Below are positions 7,861 through 16,618 of a DNA stretch of 64,000 nucleotides, piece after piece. Origin of the DNA: CAYLMM01 sp964384825 (lineage in GTDB: Bacteria; Krumholzibacteriota; Krumholzibacteriia; LZORAL124-64-63); assembly GCA_964384825.1 (NCBI GenBank), contig CAYLMM010000007.1, positions 1-64,000 of the forward strand, given 5' to 3'. A program made the position numbers and the translations under genes. The notes beneath the pieces were generated by a model, which saw nothing but the letters and a program-made list of their open reading frames with translations, did no database searches and had not been told where the DNA came from. Each line of letters begins with the position of its first letter. Positions within the stretch are counted from its first letter, which is position 1.

Positions 7861-8517
7861 ATGTGGGAAATGATCCGTTCCGGCAACATCATGATGGTTC
7901 CTCTGGGGATCTGCTCGCTGGTGGCGGTGGCCGTCTTCCTCGAGCGGTTCTTCGCGCTGCGGGTGGGCAGGATCGTGCTGCCGGAGATCGCCGGCGCGGT
8001 CGAGACCCTCGACGCGAGCGAGGACTTCGCCGTGGCCCGCGCCATCCTCGACCGCCATCCGGGGCCCTTCGCCAACGTGGTCGGCGCCGGGCTCGACCAT
8101 GCCGACGACGAATGGGAGATCGTGCGCGACGTGCTGCAGGAGGCGGGTCGTCAGGAGGCCGTGCGCATCAACCGCCACCTGAACATCCTCGAGGCGGTGG
8201 CCGGCGTGGCGCCGCTGCTCGGGCTGCTGGGCACGGTCACCGGCATGATCCGCGTCTTCGCGTCGATCTCGGTCCACGGCCTGGGCAATCCCGAGAATCT
8301 CTCCGGCGGCATCAGCGAGGCGATGATCACCACCGCGGCCGGACTGATCATCGGCATCCCCGCCCTGGCCGCCCACTACTGGCTGCAGGGGCGGGCCGAC
8401 CGCATCGTGTTCACCCTGGAACAGTACGCGACGCGGGTGCTGGACACGCTGCGCAGCCGCAGGAACGTCCGGGGCGCCGCCGCCGCGGGCGACGCGGCGG
8501 CCGAGCCGAGGAGATGA
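7861..8517 (+). CDS. exbB: MotA/TolQ/ExbB-family proton channel
   Basis: The 218-residue protein has three predicted transmembrane helices at about 11-30, 111-132 and 155-176, the standard ExbB/TolQ topology. Its signature lies in helix 2 (GVAPLLGLLGTVTGMI) and helix 3 (AMITTAAGLIIGIPALAAH). ExbB pentamers with ExbD in the pore use proton flow to drive TonB-like partners. The preceding gene encodes such a partner and the following gene an ExbD. SD GAGG lies in 'gaagaggtaagg' upstream of ATG 7861. TolQ cannot be excluded from sequence alone, although the TonB-like domain of the first gene favours the Exb assignment. Confidence 0.9.
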   Translation: MWEMIRSGNIMMVPLGICSLVAVAVFLERFFALRVGRIVLPEIAGAVETLDASEDFAVARAILDRHPGPFANVVGAGLDHADDEWEIVRDVLQEAGRQEAVRINRHLNILEAVAGVAPLLGLLGTVTGMIRVFASISVHGLGNPENLSGGISEAMITTAAGLIIGIPALAAHYWLQGRADRIVFTLEQYATRVLDTLRSRRNVRGAAAAGDAAAEPRR

Positions 8518-8519
8518 GC

Positions 8520-8930
8520 ATGGACTTCCAGCCCAAGCGCAAGGGCGGCAAGACCATCATCAACGTCACCAGCCTGATCGACGTGATGTTCCTGCTGCTG
8601 ATCTTCTTCCTGGTCTCGTCGACCTTCAAGACGCAGCCGGCCATCAGCCTGGTGCTGCCCGATTCGAGCACGGCCGAGAGCATCGAGACCGGCCCCGCCG
8701 TGCTGTATCTGACCGATGCCGGCGCCGTCTATCTCGACGAGACGCCCCTGTCCGCGGACGAGGTCCTGCCCGAGCTGCGCAAGCTGCAGGCGGCGACCGG
8801 CGAGACGCGGATCATCCTGCGCGCGGACCGGAGCAGCGATCACGGCGACGTGGTCGGCCTGATCGACCTGGTCAAGCAGAGCGGCTTCACCCAGGTCAGC
8901 CTCTCGGCGCGGCGGCAGGACGCCGAATGA
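8520..8930 (+). CDS. exbD: ExbD/TolR-family biopolymer transport protein
   Basis: The protein (136 aa from ATG 8520) has a short cytoplasmic N-terminus with basic residues and one transmembrane helix (about 16-35) with LIDVMFLLLIFFLVSSTF. The Asp in LIDVMF is the conserved proton-carrying residue of ExbD/TolR. A small periplasmic domain follows (about 45-136), with ILRADRSSDHGDVVGLIDLVKQSG typical of the family. GAGGAG at 8508-8513 sits 6 nt before ATG 8520, better than the in-frame ATG 8514 that overlaps the exbB stop. It is translationally coupled to exbB. The operon ends here; a strong promoter follows at 8943. Confidence 0.92.
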   Translation: MDFQPKRKGGKTIINVTSLIDVMFLLLIFFLVSSTFKTQPAISLVLPDSSTAESIETGPAVLYLTDAGAVYLDETPLSADEVLPELRKLQAATGETRIILRADRSSDHGDVVGLIDLVKQSGFTQVSLSARRQDAE

Positions 8931-8942
8931 CGCGTGGGGCGC

Positions 8943-8971
8943 TTGACGGCCCCGTTGCGGGAATCTAAGAT
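8943..8971 (+). promoter_or_regulatory. Predicted promoter of the lipoprotein/barrel operon
   Basis: TTGACG (8943-8948), 17 bp spacer, TAAGAT (8966-8971), about 60 bp before the start at 9031. Confidence 0.6.
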
Positions 8972-9030
8972 GCGGCGCTGGCGTCCCGTGAGGACGGAAC
9001 CGCCCGAACCCCGAGGCCCGAGGAGAATCG

Positions 9031-10368
9031 ATGACCAGCGGTAACCACGCGAACGCCATCCGGCGGAGGCCCGGCCTCCTGGTCGGGGTCGCGCTTGCTC
9101 TCGCGGCGGCCGGCGCATTGTTCGCCGGCTGCTCGAGCGACGAGACCAATCAGGTCGGCGCCGGAATCACCGGACCGATCGCTCCGGGAGACCCGCAGTT
9201 CGTCACGACGTCCGAGCTGGCCTTCGGCGGCCAGATCGAGGTCCGCGACGACACCCTTTCCTACGACGAGCGCCAGGTTCTCTACCTCGGCCGTCAGGGC
9301 GAGGAGGAGTCGGCGATCCTGGCCCGGTACGATTTCTCGGCCTTCGCCGACACCTTCTGGAACGACGTCGAGTTCTCCGCCGACAACGTGACGGTGAATC
9401 TGCGCCTGTTCATGCTGGAGTGGTTCTTCGACCTGCTGCCGCCTTCGGGCTCGAAGGGCCTGGTCAAGGAATACGAGATCTACGATCTGGCCGACTCGCT
9501 GGACGCCTCGCTCTACCCGGGGCCCGCTCCGGCCGTATCCCGCCTGATCGCTTCGGAGACCGAGGCCTCGAGCGAGCTGATCCAGGTCCCGATCCCCTTC
9601 GACGAGTTCCTGGCCTGGCTGCAGGTCGATCACAAGGGGATCCTGATCCGGGAGGGGGATTCCGGCGACAGCGAAGAGGGGCTGGTCGGATTCGCCTCTA
9701 CCGAACTGAGGCTCTACGACGAGATCGGCCTCGAGCAGGAATCGACCGTCGTCGGTCCGATCCTCAAGATCGAGTTCGCCCGGGAGGATACGACGGTCGT
9801 GCTGGCGCCGGTCGCCGACGTGTCGACCCTCGAGAACCTGACGCCGCCGCCGGCCTCGATCGAGGACGGGTTCATGCTGCGGACCCACGTCCGCGATTAT
9901 CCGTACTTCTCGTTCGACCTCTCGAACCTGCCCGAGCAGGTGCGGATCAACCGCGCCACGCTGTTCATGTGGGCCGACTCGACTCTGGGGTACGGCCCCA
10001 AGGAGGCGATCGTCCTGAACGAGGTGCCGACCGATCTGGTCAACGGCGCCGAATACGTCACCCTGGACGACCTGATCGAACTGGCCAACCCCTCGTCCGG
10101 ACAGACCAACGTCGATCCCGCGTCCACGGCCTGGGTCGGCATCGACGTGACAGCCTCGTTCCAGAGGGTGGTCAACGGGGTGATCGTCAACGAGATCAGC
10201 TACCTGCTGACCGGCGGCGAGGATTTCACCGGGATCTACGACGTCACGGCGCCCGATCCCGACTTCTACCTTTCGCGCTTCGTCTTCGCGGGCACGGCGG
10301 CCGACACCTTGCGCCCGTATCTCGAGATCACCTATTCCGAATTCGGCACCGGGGGAGGCGAGGGATGA
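9031..10368 (+). CDS. Lipoprotein of unknown function with beta-rich domains
   Basis: The 445-residue protein has a type II signal peptide with lipobox LFAGC (Cys32) after an Ala-rich hydrophobic stretch. The mature chain is acidic and beta-rich. Its C-terminal part includes INRATLFMWADS, a stretch of about 60 residues before it with YPYFSFDLSNLP, and a final TLRPYLEITYS. Endings of that kind occur in DNRLRE-type surface domains and in outer-membrane DUF4270-like lipoproteins, but I cannot assign a family with confidence. The stop overlaps the start of the barrel gene (ATGA), so the two are translationally coupled and may form a surface complex. SD GAGGAG precedes ATG 9031. Confidence 0.8.
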   Translation: MTSGNHANAIRRRPGLLVGVALALAAAGALFAGCSSDETNQVGAGITGPIAPGDPQFVTTSELAFGGQIEVRDDTLSYDERQVLYLGRQGEEESAILARYDFSAFADTFWNDVEFSADNVTVNLRLFMLEWFFDLLPPSGSKGLVKEYEIYDLADSLDASLYPGPAPAVSRLIASETEASSELIQVPIPFDEFLAWLQVDHKGILIREGDSGDSEEGLVGFASTELRLYDEIGLEQESTVVGPILKIEFAREDTTVVLAPVADVSTLENLTPPPASIEDGFMLRTHVRDYPYFSFDLSNLPEQVRINRATLFMWADSTLGYGPKEAIVLNEVPTDLVNGAEYVTLDDLIELANPSSGQTNVDPASTAWVGIDVTASFQRVVNGVIVNEISYLLTGGEDFTGIYDVTAPDPDFYLSRFVFAGTAADTLRPYLEITYSEFGTGGGEG

Positions 10369-11609
10369 TGACCACGACGAACGCGAAAAGCCTCTGCCGC
10401 ATGCCGTTGACGCTGCTGGTCGCGGCGGTCGTGCTGGCCGCCGCCGGCGCCGCCTGGGCGCAGAGCCCCTTCTCGTTGACCAACCTCGGCGGCGACGTCT
10501 CTTCGAGCGACGCGCGGATCGACGGCCGCGGCGGCTGGGGCATGGCCGAGAGCGACACCACAGTGCCCTCGTTCCACAACATCGCCGGGCTGACCGGCCT
10601 GCGCCGCGTGGCGTTGGTGGTCAGCGGCTACGGCGAGGAGGTCTCGTCCGAGACCGACCAATACGAGCGCAAGAGCGACCACGTCCGCACGCCCACCATC
10701 ATGGCGGCCGTTCCGATGGCCGGGGGCAAGGTCGTCCTGTCGGCCGGATTCCGGTCGCTGCGGGCCACGCAGTACGAATACGCCGAGGTCATGGAGTGGG
10801 TCGCGGCCGACACCCTGCGCGGCGAGCGCTACTTCTACCGCGAGGGCACGCAGTTCCGGATCCCGCTGGGGATCTCGCTGCGGATCGCCTCGGGCCTGTC
10901 GGTGGCCGGCAGCCTGAACATCGAGCGGGGCGTGCTGCGCGACAACACCATCAATTATTTCTTCGAGCCGATCGGCGTCGACGGGTCGATGCTCTACAAC
11001 TCGACCTTCGAGACGATGGAGGACGAGATCGCCGGCACGTCGTCCACCTGGTCGCTGCTCTGGAAGCGGGGGCCGCGGTTCTCGCTCGGGGTCTCGCACA
11101 CGCCGGCCTACGACCTGGACGTCGACAGGCACCGCACCCTGACCGGCGTCGCCGGCGCCATCGATTCGGATATGACCTGGGCCATGCCCGCGACCTGGCG
11201 GGCCGGCGGTCACGTGTTCCTCTCGCCGCGCTGGCGCTTCGGAGCCGACTACAGCTTCCAGAAGTTCTCCGAATTCTCCGGCAATCCCGCCTGGGAGCCG
11301 GACATGGTCGACGCCTGGAGCTTCGGCGCCGGTTTCGAGCGCATCCGCCGCAACGCCCGCCGCGGCGGACTGGGCAACCTGCCTCTGCGCATGGGCTATT
11401 CGGTCTCGCGCTGGGGCTATCTGGTCGAGGGGGAGGAGATCCTCGAGCACCGCGTCTCGGCGGGAACCGGAGTCCCCTTCCACGGCGGCAAGGGCCACGT
11501 CGATTTCGCGCTGACCTACGGCTGGCGGGGCGACCGGGAGACCCAGGGCGTCGAGGACAGCTTCTGGCGCTTCACCGTTTCGTTGGCGGGACTGGAAAGA
11601 TGGTGGTGA
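10365..11609 (+). CDS. Outer-membrane beta-barrel protein (FadL/PorV-like by appearance)
   Basis: The 414-residue protein has a signal peptide ending AAGAAWAQ. The mature part opens with a plug-like segment (SPFSLTNLGGDVSSSDARIDGRGG..MAES) resembling FCB-group PorV/FadL-type barrels. Long amphipathic strands follow, such as KVVLSAGFRSL, IPLGISLRIASGLSVAGSLNIERG, WRFGADYSFQKF and RFTVSLAGLERWW. The C-terminus is aromatic, as expected for BAM substrates. In characterised relatives such barrels carry lipids or help to attach secreted proteins; which applies here is unknown. The start overlaps the preceding lipoprotein's stop by 4 bp. A TPR lipoprotein follows after 46 bp, so the three genes likely act together at the outer membrane. 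Confidence 0.82.
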   Translation: MMTTTNAKSLCRMPLTLLVAAVVLAAAGAAWAQSPFSLTNLGGDVSSSDARIDGRGGWGMAESDTTVPSFHNIAGLTGLRRVALVVSGYGEEVSSETDQYERKSDHVRTPTIMAAVPMAGGKVVLSAGFRSLRATQYEYAEVMEWVAADTLRGERYFYREGTQFRIPLGISLRIASGLSVAGSLNIERGVLRDNTINYFFEPIGVDGSMLYNSTFETMEDEIAGTSSTWSLLWKRGPRFSLGVSHTPAYDLDVDRHRTLTGVAGAIDSDMTWAMPATWRAGGHVFLSPRWRFGADYSFQKFSEFSGNPAWEPDMVDAWSFGAGFERIRRNARRGGLGNLPLRMGYSVSRWGYLVEGEEILEHRVSAGTGVPFHGGKGHVDFALTYGWRGDRETQGVEDSFWRFTVSLAGLERWW

Positions 11610-11655
11610 TCGTACCGGCGCCCGGCCCCGCGCAGGCGCCGTTTCCGGAGGATGG

Positions 11656-12468
11656 ATGATGAGAGCTCGCGATTCGGTCCGGCGTATTTCCGACCCCCGC
11701 AGCCTGGTGATGGCGGCGGCGGCGATCCTGATCTGCGCGACCGGCCTGCTGGCCGGCTGTCGCGCCGACGTGCCTCTGACCGATCTGCAGCGGATGCAGA
11801 CGTCGTTCCGGGCGCTGCCCGAATCCGAACGCGAACCGGCCCTGCGCAAATTCCTGGAAGAGACCGACAGCCAGCGGCACTACGCCCTCTACGAGCTGGG
11901 CAACATCTATTACGAACGCGCCGGAGCGGTCCTTTCCGAGCCGGGGAGCGACCCCCGCGAGCGGCCCGCCCTGCTCGATTCCGCGCTGACGTTCTTCTCC
12001 GCGGCCGTGCGGCGGGATTCCACCTTCGTCGAGGCCTGGGTGAACCAGGGATCGGTCTGGGAGGATCTGGCCGGCACGCCCGGGCGGTCGTTCAAGGAGG
12101 TCCGGGAGAAGGCCGGCGAATGCTACAGGCGCGCCATCGAGCTGCGTCCCGAAGACGAGAAGGCGCGCTGCAATCTCGGCGCCCTCTTCTATTCCCAGCG
12201 CCTCTACGAGGAGGCCCTGGCCGAGTTCCGGGCCGTCCTGCAGTACGATCCGGACAGCCCGCTCGCCCACTACAACATGGCGATCCTCTTCGCCGAGACC
12301 AAGCTCTACGCCGAGGCGATCCGCGAGTGGGAGGCGGCGGCGAAGAACGATCCCGAAGGCGACGTGGGGATCCGCTCGCGCGAGAACATCCGGATCATCA
12401 AGGACATGATGGAAGCCGAGATCCCCGAGCAGCTCCGAGATTCGCAAGGCGCCACCGGTCGAAGCTGA
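11656..12468 (+). CDS. TPR-repeat lipoprotein
   Basis: The 270-residue protein has a hydrophobic leader with lipobox LLAGC (Cys35), so it should be lipid-anchored. The mature part carries tetratricopeptide repeats. YALYELGNIYYERA, AECYRRAIELRPEDEKARCNLGALFYSQRLYEEAL and FRAVLQYDPDSPLAHYNMAILFAETKLYAEAI-type blocks span about residues 75-240 and give three to four repeats. TPR lipoproteins usually serve as scaffolds for envelope complexes. Its place right after a lipoprotein/barrel pair and before mnmA suggests it belongs with the former. Two tandem ATG codons (11656 and 11659) follow GGAGG at 11647-11651; either could be used. Confidence 0.87.
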   Translation: MMRARDSVRRISDPRSLVMAAAAILICATGLLAGCRADVPLTDLQRMQTSFRALPESEREPALRKFLEETDSQRHYALYELGNIYYERAGAVLSEPGSDPRERPALLDSALTFFSAAVRRDSTFVEAWVNQGSVWEDLAGTPGRSFKEVREKAGECYRRAIELRPEDEKARCNLGALFYSQRLYEEALAEFRAVLQYDPDSPLAHYNMAILFAETKLYAEAIREWEAAAKNDPEGDVGIRSRENIRIIKDMMEAEIPEQLRDSQGATGRS

Positions 12469-12506
12469 TCCCGTCGTTCCCCGCGGTTCCGTCCCGAGGA
12501 GTGTCC

Positions 12507-13664
12507 ATGGCCTTTCCGCTGCCGATCCCGGCGGAGCTGCGCGTCGAGATCCCGGCCGGATCGCGGGTTCTGCTGGCGATCAGCGGCGGCGTGGACAGCT
12601 CGGTGGCCCTGGCCGTCCTGCGCGAACTGGGCTGCGACGTGGTCGCGGTCAGCTTCAAGAACTTCTGCTACGGCGAGATGGGCCCGATCGAGGACGACGG
12701 CCGCTCCTGCTGCTCGATCGAGGCGATCGAGGAGGCCCGCCGGATCGCCCGCCGTTTCGACGCCCGGCACCACGTTTCGGACGTCTCGGAACTGTTCCGC
12801 GGCGAGGTCATCGAACCCTTCGTGCAGGCCTATCGGGAAGGGCGCACGCCCAATCCCTGCGTCGACTGCAACGCGGCGGTCCGCTTTCCCCATCTGATGA
12901 AGTTGGCCGATCTGCATGGCTGCGATCTGGTGGCCACGGGCCATTACGCCCGCACCGAAGGCTGCGACCGGGAGAGGCGCCTGCTGCGCGGAGTCGATCA
13001 CCGGAAGGACCAGGCCTATTTCCTGCACGGAATCGGCTGCGAGGCCCTGCGGCGGTCGGTTTTCCCGCTGGGATGGTTCACCAAGGGGCAGGTGCGCGAG
13101 GCCGCCGCCGCCCTGGAGCTGCGGACCGCCGACCGGCCCGAGAGCCAGGAGATCTGCTTCGTGCCCGACGACGATCGCACGTTCCTCTTCGCGGACCGGG
13201 ACATCGTCCCCGGCGAGATCGTCGACGCCGCGGGGACGGTGCTGGGCCGCCACCGCGGATTGCCGTTCTACACCGTCGGGCAGCGCCGCGGGCTGGGGAT
13301 CGCGGCCGCCCGGCCGCTCTACGTGACCGCTCTGGATCCGCGTCACAACCGCGTGGTGGTGGGTTTCGTCGAGCAGCTGCGGATCGACCGGATCGAGGCC
13401 GCGGATTTCCGGCCGCTGGTGCCCGATCCCGCCTCGATCGCCGGCGAACTGGTCGCGCGCATCCGTCATCGCCATGCGGGCGCGCCGGTGCGGTCCTGGC
13501 GCTTCGACGGCGATCGCCTCGATGTCGAACTCGTCCGGCCCGAGCGGGGCGTCGCTCCCGGTCAGGCCCTGGTGCTCTACGCTGATGAAACGGTTCTGGG
13601 AGGCGGGCGGATCGTATCCGCCCGGTGGGAACAGAGGGAGGCTCCGCCATGCCCCGCATCCTGA
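12507..13664 (+). CDS. mnmA: tRNA-specific 2-thiouridylase MnmA
   Basis: MnmA puts sulfur on U34 of tRNA-Lys, -Glu and -Gln using ATP and sulfur relayed from cysteine desulfurase. The 385-residue chain has the PP-loop ATPase motif SGGVDSS (near residue 30). The first catalytic Cys is in NPCVDCN, the substrate block in DQAYFLHG, the second catalytic Cys in QEICFV and TVGQRRGLGI in the central beta-barrel. The last 100 residues form the C-terminal barrel. AGGAG lies 5 nt upstream of ATG 12507. The last 16 nt overlap the start of the AsmA-like gene, so the two are coupled. A tRNA-Gln(UUG), one of its substrates, is at 31076. Confidence 0.96.
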   Translation: MAFPLPIPAELRVEIPAGSRVLLAISGGVDSSVALAVLRELGCDVVAVSFKNFCYGEMGPIEDDGRSCCSIEAIEEARRIARRFDARHHVSDVSELFRGEVIEPFVQAYREGRTPNPCVDCNAAVRFPHLMKLADLHGCDLVATGHYARTEGCDRERRLLRGVDHRKDQAYFLHGIGCEALRRSVFPLGWFTKGQVREAAAALELRTADRPESQEICFVPDDDRTFLFADRDIVPGEIVDAAGTVLGRHRGLPFYTVGQRRGLGIAAARPLYVTALDPRHNRVVVGFVEQLRIDRIEAADFRPLVPDPASIAGELVARIRHRHAGAPVRSWRFDGDRLDVELVRPERGVAPGQALVLYADETVLGGGRIVSARWEQREAPPCPAS

Positions 13665-15526
13665 AGAATTCGCTGCGCGTACTGATCATCGTGCTGCTTT
13701 TGGCCCTGGGGGTCACCGCGGGTCTGCGCTATCTGGTGCCGGCCGACGAACTGGGGCGCATGGCGGCCGGGCGCATCGCCAAGTCGACCGGCGCCGCGGT
13801 CGAGTTCTCGGGCATCGAACTGACGTTCTGGCCCCGCTTGCGCCTGGTCGTCCACAACGGTCTGGTGCGCGGCACCGGCGCGGCCCTGGCCGCCCATACG
13901 GGCCGGCCGACGCCCCTGAAGGAATACCTGGTGGCGGTCGGGCGGGTGGAGATCGACGTGGCCGTGGCTCCCTTGCTGCGCCGCCGGATCGAGACCGGTA
14001 AGCTGCGGCTGGTGGAGCCCCGGATCGAGGTGACGACCGTCGCCGAGACCGCCGCCCCGTCAAGGGCTTCGGCTCCCCCGGAAGACGGCGGCGCTTCCGC
14101 GTCCGGCGCGGCGTTCCTGGTCGCCGGCGTCGGGATCGAGAACGGCAGCCTGGTCTGGACCGACGAGGTCGCCGGCCGCGAACTGAAGATCGGCGGCTGG
14201 AACCAGCAGGTCGGGTTGTCGGAGATCGGAGCGCTGGCCGCGCGGCTGAAGGCCGTGACCGCCGGCGGCGAGGTCCTGACGGCCGGCGACGAGGCTTCGA
14301 CCCTCGATCTGCGGGCCGAGATCGGCGACCTGGTTCTGACCGGCTTCGCCGAATCCGGACCGGTGGTGCTTTCCGCGGTGCGCGTCGAGGGCGGGATGGA
14401 GATTTCCCCGGCCGCCGACCGGATCGAATTCGAGCTGGCCGAGGCGTCCTGGGACGAGGTTCGTCTGGTTGCCTCCGGCAGCGCCGTCCCGGTTCCCGAC
14501 GGCGGCATGCGGATCGCCGGCGATTGGGAGATGGCGCCGGCCGGGCTGCCCGGACTCGTCGCATCGGTCGCGGCGGCGACGACCCTGCCGCCGGGCCCGG
14601 CCGCCGAATGGCTCGCATCCGATCCGGTTTCCGCCGGGACGATGGCCGCCGCCGGATCCTTCGACCTCGCCTGGCCGCTTGCCGATCCCGCCGATCCGGC
14701 CGCGCTGCTTTCGGCCCTGACGCTCGAAGGCGCCGTCGAGGGCCTGCGCATGACGCCCCCGCGGGAGATGCCCGAAGTGGCCGCCGACGCGAAGTTCTCG
14801 CTCTCGGGCGGCGTGCTGAAGATGACCGGCCTGCAGGCTTCCGCTGACGGGGGCACCCTGACCGGCGAGGGCACGCTCGATTACCGGAGCGATCCGCGCG
14901 GCGTCTACGCCTTCACCGCCGACTGCGCCGACATGCCGGTGGCCGCCCTGCTGAAGCCCTACGCCCGGAAGGCCGCGGCCATGATCGAGGGCGTGGCGGT
15001 CGGGCGCTTGACCGGCGGCGGCGTGCTGGGCGACAAGCAGACCGTGCTGAATTCGCTGTCGGTCGACGGCGACCTCTCGCTGCGCGAGGGCGTGGTCCAC
15101 GCCACGGACCTGCTGGCCGGCGTATCGCGCTATCTGGGCGTCCGTCAGGATCTCAAGGAGATCCGCTACCGGGAGCTGCTCCATCACGTCCATGTGGCCG
15201 ACGGCCGGTACCATCTGAGCGATCTGCGGCTTTCCGGGCCGGACACCGACTGGGAAGGGGGCGGTTCGATCGGTTTCACCGGCGATCTCGATCTGGATCT
15301 GGCGGTCAGGCTGCCGGCCGGTTTCACCCCCGATCTGGGGGACATGACGCCGATGGCCGAGGCCCTGCGCGGCGACGACGGGCGGATCCGGCTGGATCTG
15401 AATCTCAGCGGACCGGCGCGCCGGCCGAACGTCTCGCTGAAGCTCGATCGGGCCCAGGAGAAGATCACCGAAAAGGTGACCGAAGGATTGAAGGGCTGGC
15501 TTGACAAACTCAAAGGCAGGAAGTAA
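13649..15526 (+). CDS. AsmA-like envelope protein
   Basis: The 625-residue protein has one N-terminal membrane helix (about residues 8-26) and a long beta-rich periplasmic part. Its opening segment LRYLVPADELGRMAAGRIAKSTGAAVEFSGIELTFWPRL resembles the AsmA/Mdm10-like N-terminus. The C-terminal region (about 480-600) with LLHHVHVADGRYHLSDLRLSGPDTDWEGGGSIGF matches the AsmA C-terminal pattern. AsmA/TamB-family proteins bridge inner and outer membranes and are linked to phospholipid transport. ATG 13649 is preceded by AGGGAGG with a suitable spacer; an ATG 8 codons further upstream in the same frame is less likely. The Ala/Gly/Asp-rich composition reflects the GC-rich genome. It is the last gene before the tRNA cluster. 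Confidence 0.78.
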   Translation: MPRILKNSLRVLIIVLLLALGVTAGLRYLVPADELGRMAAGRIAKSTGAAVEFSGIELTFWPRLRLVVHNGLVRGTGAALAAHTGRPTPLKEYLVAVGRVEIDVAVAPLLRRRIETGKLRLVEPRIEVTTVAETAAPSRASAPPEDGGASASGAAFLVAGVGIENGSLVWTDEVAGRELKIGGWNQQVGLSEIGALAARLKAVTAGGEVLTAGDEASTLDLRAEIGDLVLTGFAESGPVVLSAVRVEGGMEISPAADRIEFELAEASWDEVRLVASGSAVPVPDGGMRIAGDWEMAPAGLPGLVASVAAATTLPPGPAAEWLASDPVSAGTMAAAGSFDLAWPLADPADPAALLSALTLEGAVEGLRMTPPREMPEVAADAKFSLSGGVLKMTGLQASADGGTLTGEGTLDYRSDPRGVYAFTADCADMPVAALLKPYARKAAAMIEGVAVGRLTGGGVLGDKQTVLNSLSVDGDLSLREGVVHATDLLAGVSRYLGVRQDLKEIRYRELLHHVHVADGRYHLSDLRLSGPDTDWEGGGSIGFTGDLDLDLAVRLPAGFTPDLGDMTPMAEALRGDDGRIRLDLNLSGPARRPNVSLKLDRAQEKITEKVTEGLKGWLDKLKGRK

Positions 15527-15615
15527 CGTACGGTCCCGCGGACGGCGGGGCTACGGGTTCCGTCGCGGCCCGCTGCCGTGACCGCTGGCTTCCCTCGCCG
15601 GGATAGCCTAGATTG

Positions 15616-15704
15616 GGAGGGCTAGTCTAACTGGCTAAGGCAGCGGACTTGAAATCCGCCGGGTCGCAAGACCCTTGAGGGTTCGAATCCCTCGCCCTCC
15701 GCCA
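15616..15704 (+). tRNA. tRNA-Ser(UGA)
   Basis: Acceptor GGAGGGC (15616-15622) pairs with GCCCTCC (15694-15700), then G and encoded CCA. The anticodon stem gcgga/tccgc encloses CTTGAAA, giving UGA. The long class II variable arm (gggtcgcaagaccc) confirms serine. Confidence 0.97.
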
Positions 15705-15719
15705 GGAGACAAAGTTTCG

Positions 15720-15807
<88 letters not shown>

Positions 15808-15825
15808 GATAGAGACATACAAGGT

Positions 15826-15902
15826 GCGCCCATAGCTCAACTGGATAGAGCGTCTGGCTACGGACCAGGAGGTTGGGGGTTCGAGTCCTCCTGGGCGTAC
15901 CA
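15826..15902 (+). tRNA. tRNA-Arg(ACG)
   Basis: Acceptor GCGCCCA pairs with TGGGCGT (one G-U), discriminator A and CCA. The anticodon stem tctgg/ccagg encloses CTACGGA, giving ACG. A34 of this tRNA is the bacterial TadA substrate, and tadA begins 140 bp downstream. Confidence 0.96.
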
Positions 15903-15907
15903 TCTTG

Positions 15908-15944
15908 AAGAAGGGCCGCGGCAATGCCGCGGCCCTTCTTTCGT
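15908..15944 (+). terminator. Strong hairpin terminator after the first tRNA group
   Basis: A perfect 15 bp stem, AAGAAGGGCCGCGGC (15908-15922) with GCCGCGGCCCTTCTT (15926-15940), a 3 nt loop and a short T-rich tail. Confidence 0.85.
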
Positions 15945-15964
15945 TCGCTTTCGTGCGGCGCTAC

Positions 15965-15993
15965 TTGCCGCCCGCGCCGCCGCCGCTTAGTAT
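15965..15993 (+). promoter_or_regulatory. Predicted promoter of tadA
   Basis: TTGCCG (15965-15970), 17 bp spacer, TAGTAT (15988-15993). It gives a leader of about 40 nt. Confidence 0.6.
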
Positions 15994-16041
15994 TCCCGCC
16001 CGGGAAGCATCGACCCATCCTCCGCCACAGGGAGCCGCATC

Positions 16042-16557
16042 ATGGCCGAAGACCGCAACGACGCACCCTTCGCCGATTTCGCCGCCGACGAGCGTTGCAT
16101 GCGCCTGGCGATCGCCGAGGCGCAGAAGGCGGGCGAGAAGGGCGACGTGCCGATCGGAGCGGTCGTGGTCCGCGACGGGCAGGTGATCGGCCGCGGCCAC
16201 AACCAGGTCGAGCAGTTGGGGGATCCTACCGCCCACGCCGAGATCCTGGCCATCGGCGCCGCCTGCAACTCCTTGTCCGACTGGCGCCTGGACGGCTGCG
16301 TCCTCTATTCGACCCTCGAGCCCTGCACCATGTGCTCGGGCGCGATGATGCTCGCGCGCATCGGCAGGCTGGTCTACGGCGCGCGCGATCCCCGGGCGGG
16401 AGCGGTCCGCTCGGTCGGCCGCCTGCTCGACGGCAACCCCTACAATCTCGAGATCGAGGTCGTCGAAGGGGTTCTGGAGCCCGAATGCGGCGACCTGCTG
16501 CGCGATTTTTTCCGGCGGTTGCGGGAGCGGGGAAACACCTCCGCGATCGAAGAGTGA
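16042..16557 (+). CDS. tadA: tRNA-specific adenosine deaminase TadA
   Basis: TadA converts A34 to inosine in tRNA-Arg(ACG), which lets one tRNA read CGU, CGC and CGA. The 171-residue chain has the cytidine-deaminase fold with the zinc and catalytic motifs. HAEIL (His ligand and proton-shuttling Glu) and PCTMCSGAM (two Cys ligands) are both intact. ARIGRLVYGARDPRAGA is the usual TadA continuation. About 15 residues precede the usual N-terminus. GGGAG at 16031-16035 lies upstream of ATG 16042. The gene has its own promoter after the terminator at 15908. Its substrate tRNA gene is immediately upstream. Confidence 0.95.
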   Translation: MAEDRNDAPFADFAADERCMRLAIAEAQKAGEKGDVPIGAVVVRDGQVIGRGHNQVEQLGDPTAHAEILAIGAACNSLSDWRLDGCVLYSTLEPCTMCSGAMMLARIGRLVYGARDPRAGAVRSVGRLLDGNPYNLEIEVVEGVLEPECGDLLRDFFRRLRERGNTSAIEE

Positions 16558-16618
16558 CAAGGACTTGCGTCCATCGGATCGTCGTGTTTCCTTGGGATGG
16601 GAGGCGGTTCGGCTTTAG

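Noticed and set aside
15541..15615. Promoter just before tRNA-Ser(UGA) with TAGATT as -10
   Set aside because: TAGATT (15609-15614) ends one base before the tRNA, so the start of transcription would fall within it, and no good -35 is 17 bp upstream. Read-through from the AsmA-like gene or another promoter is more likely.
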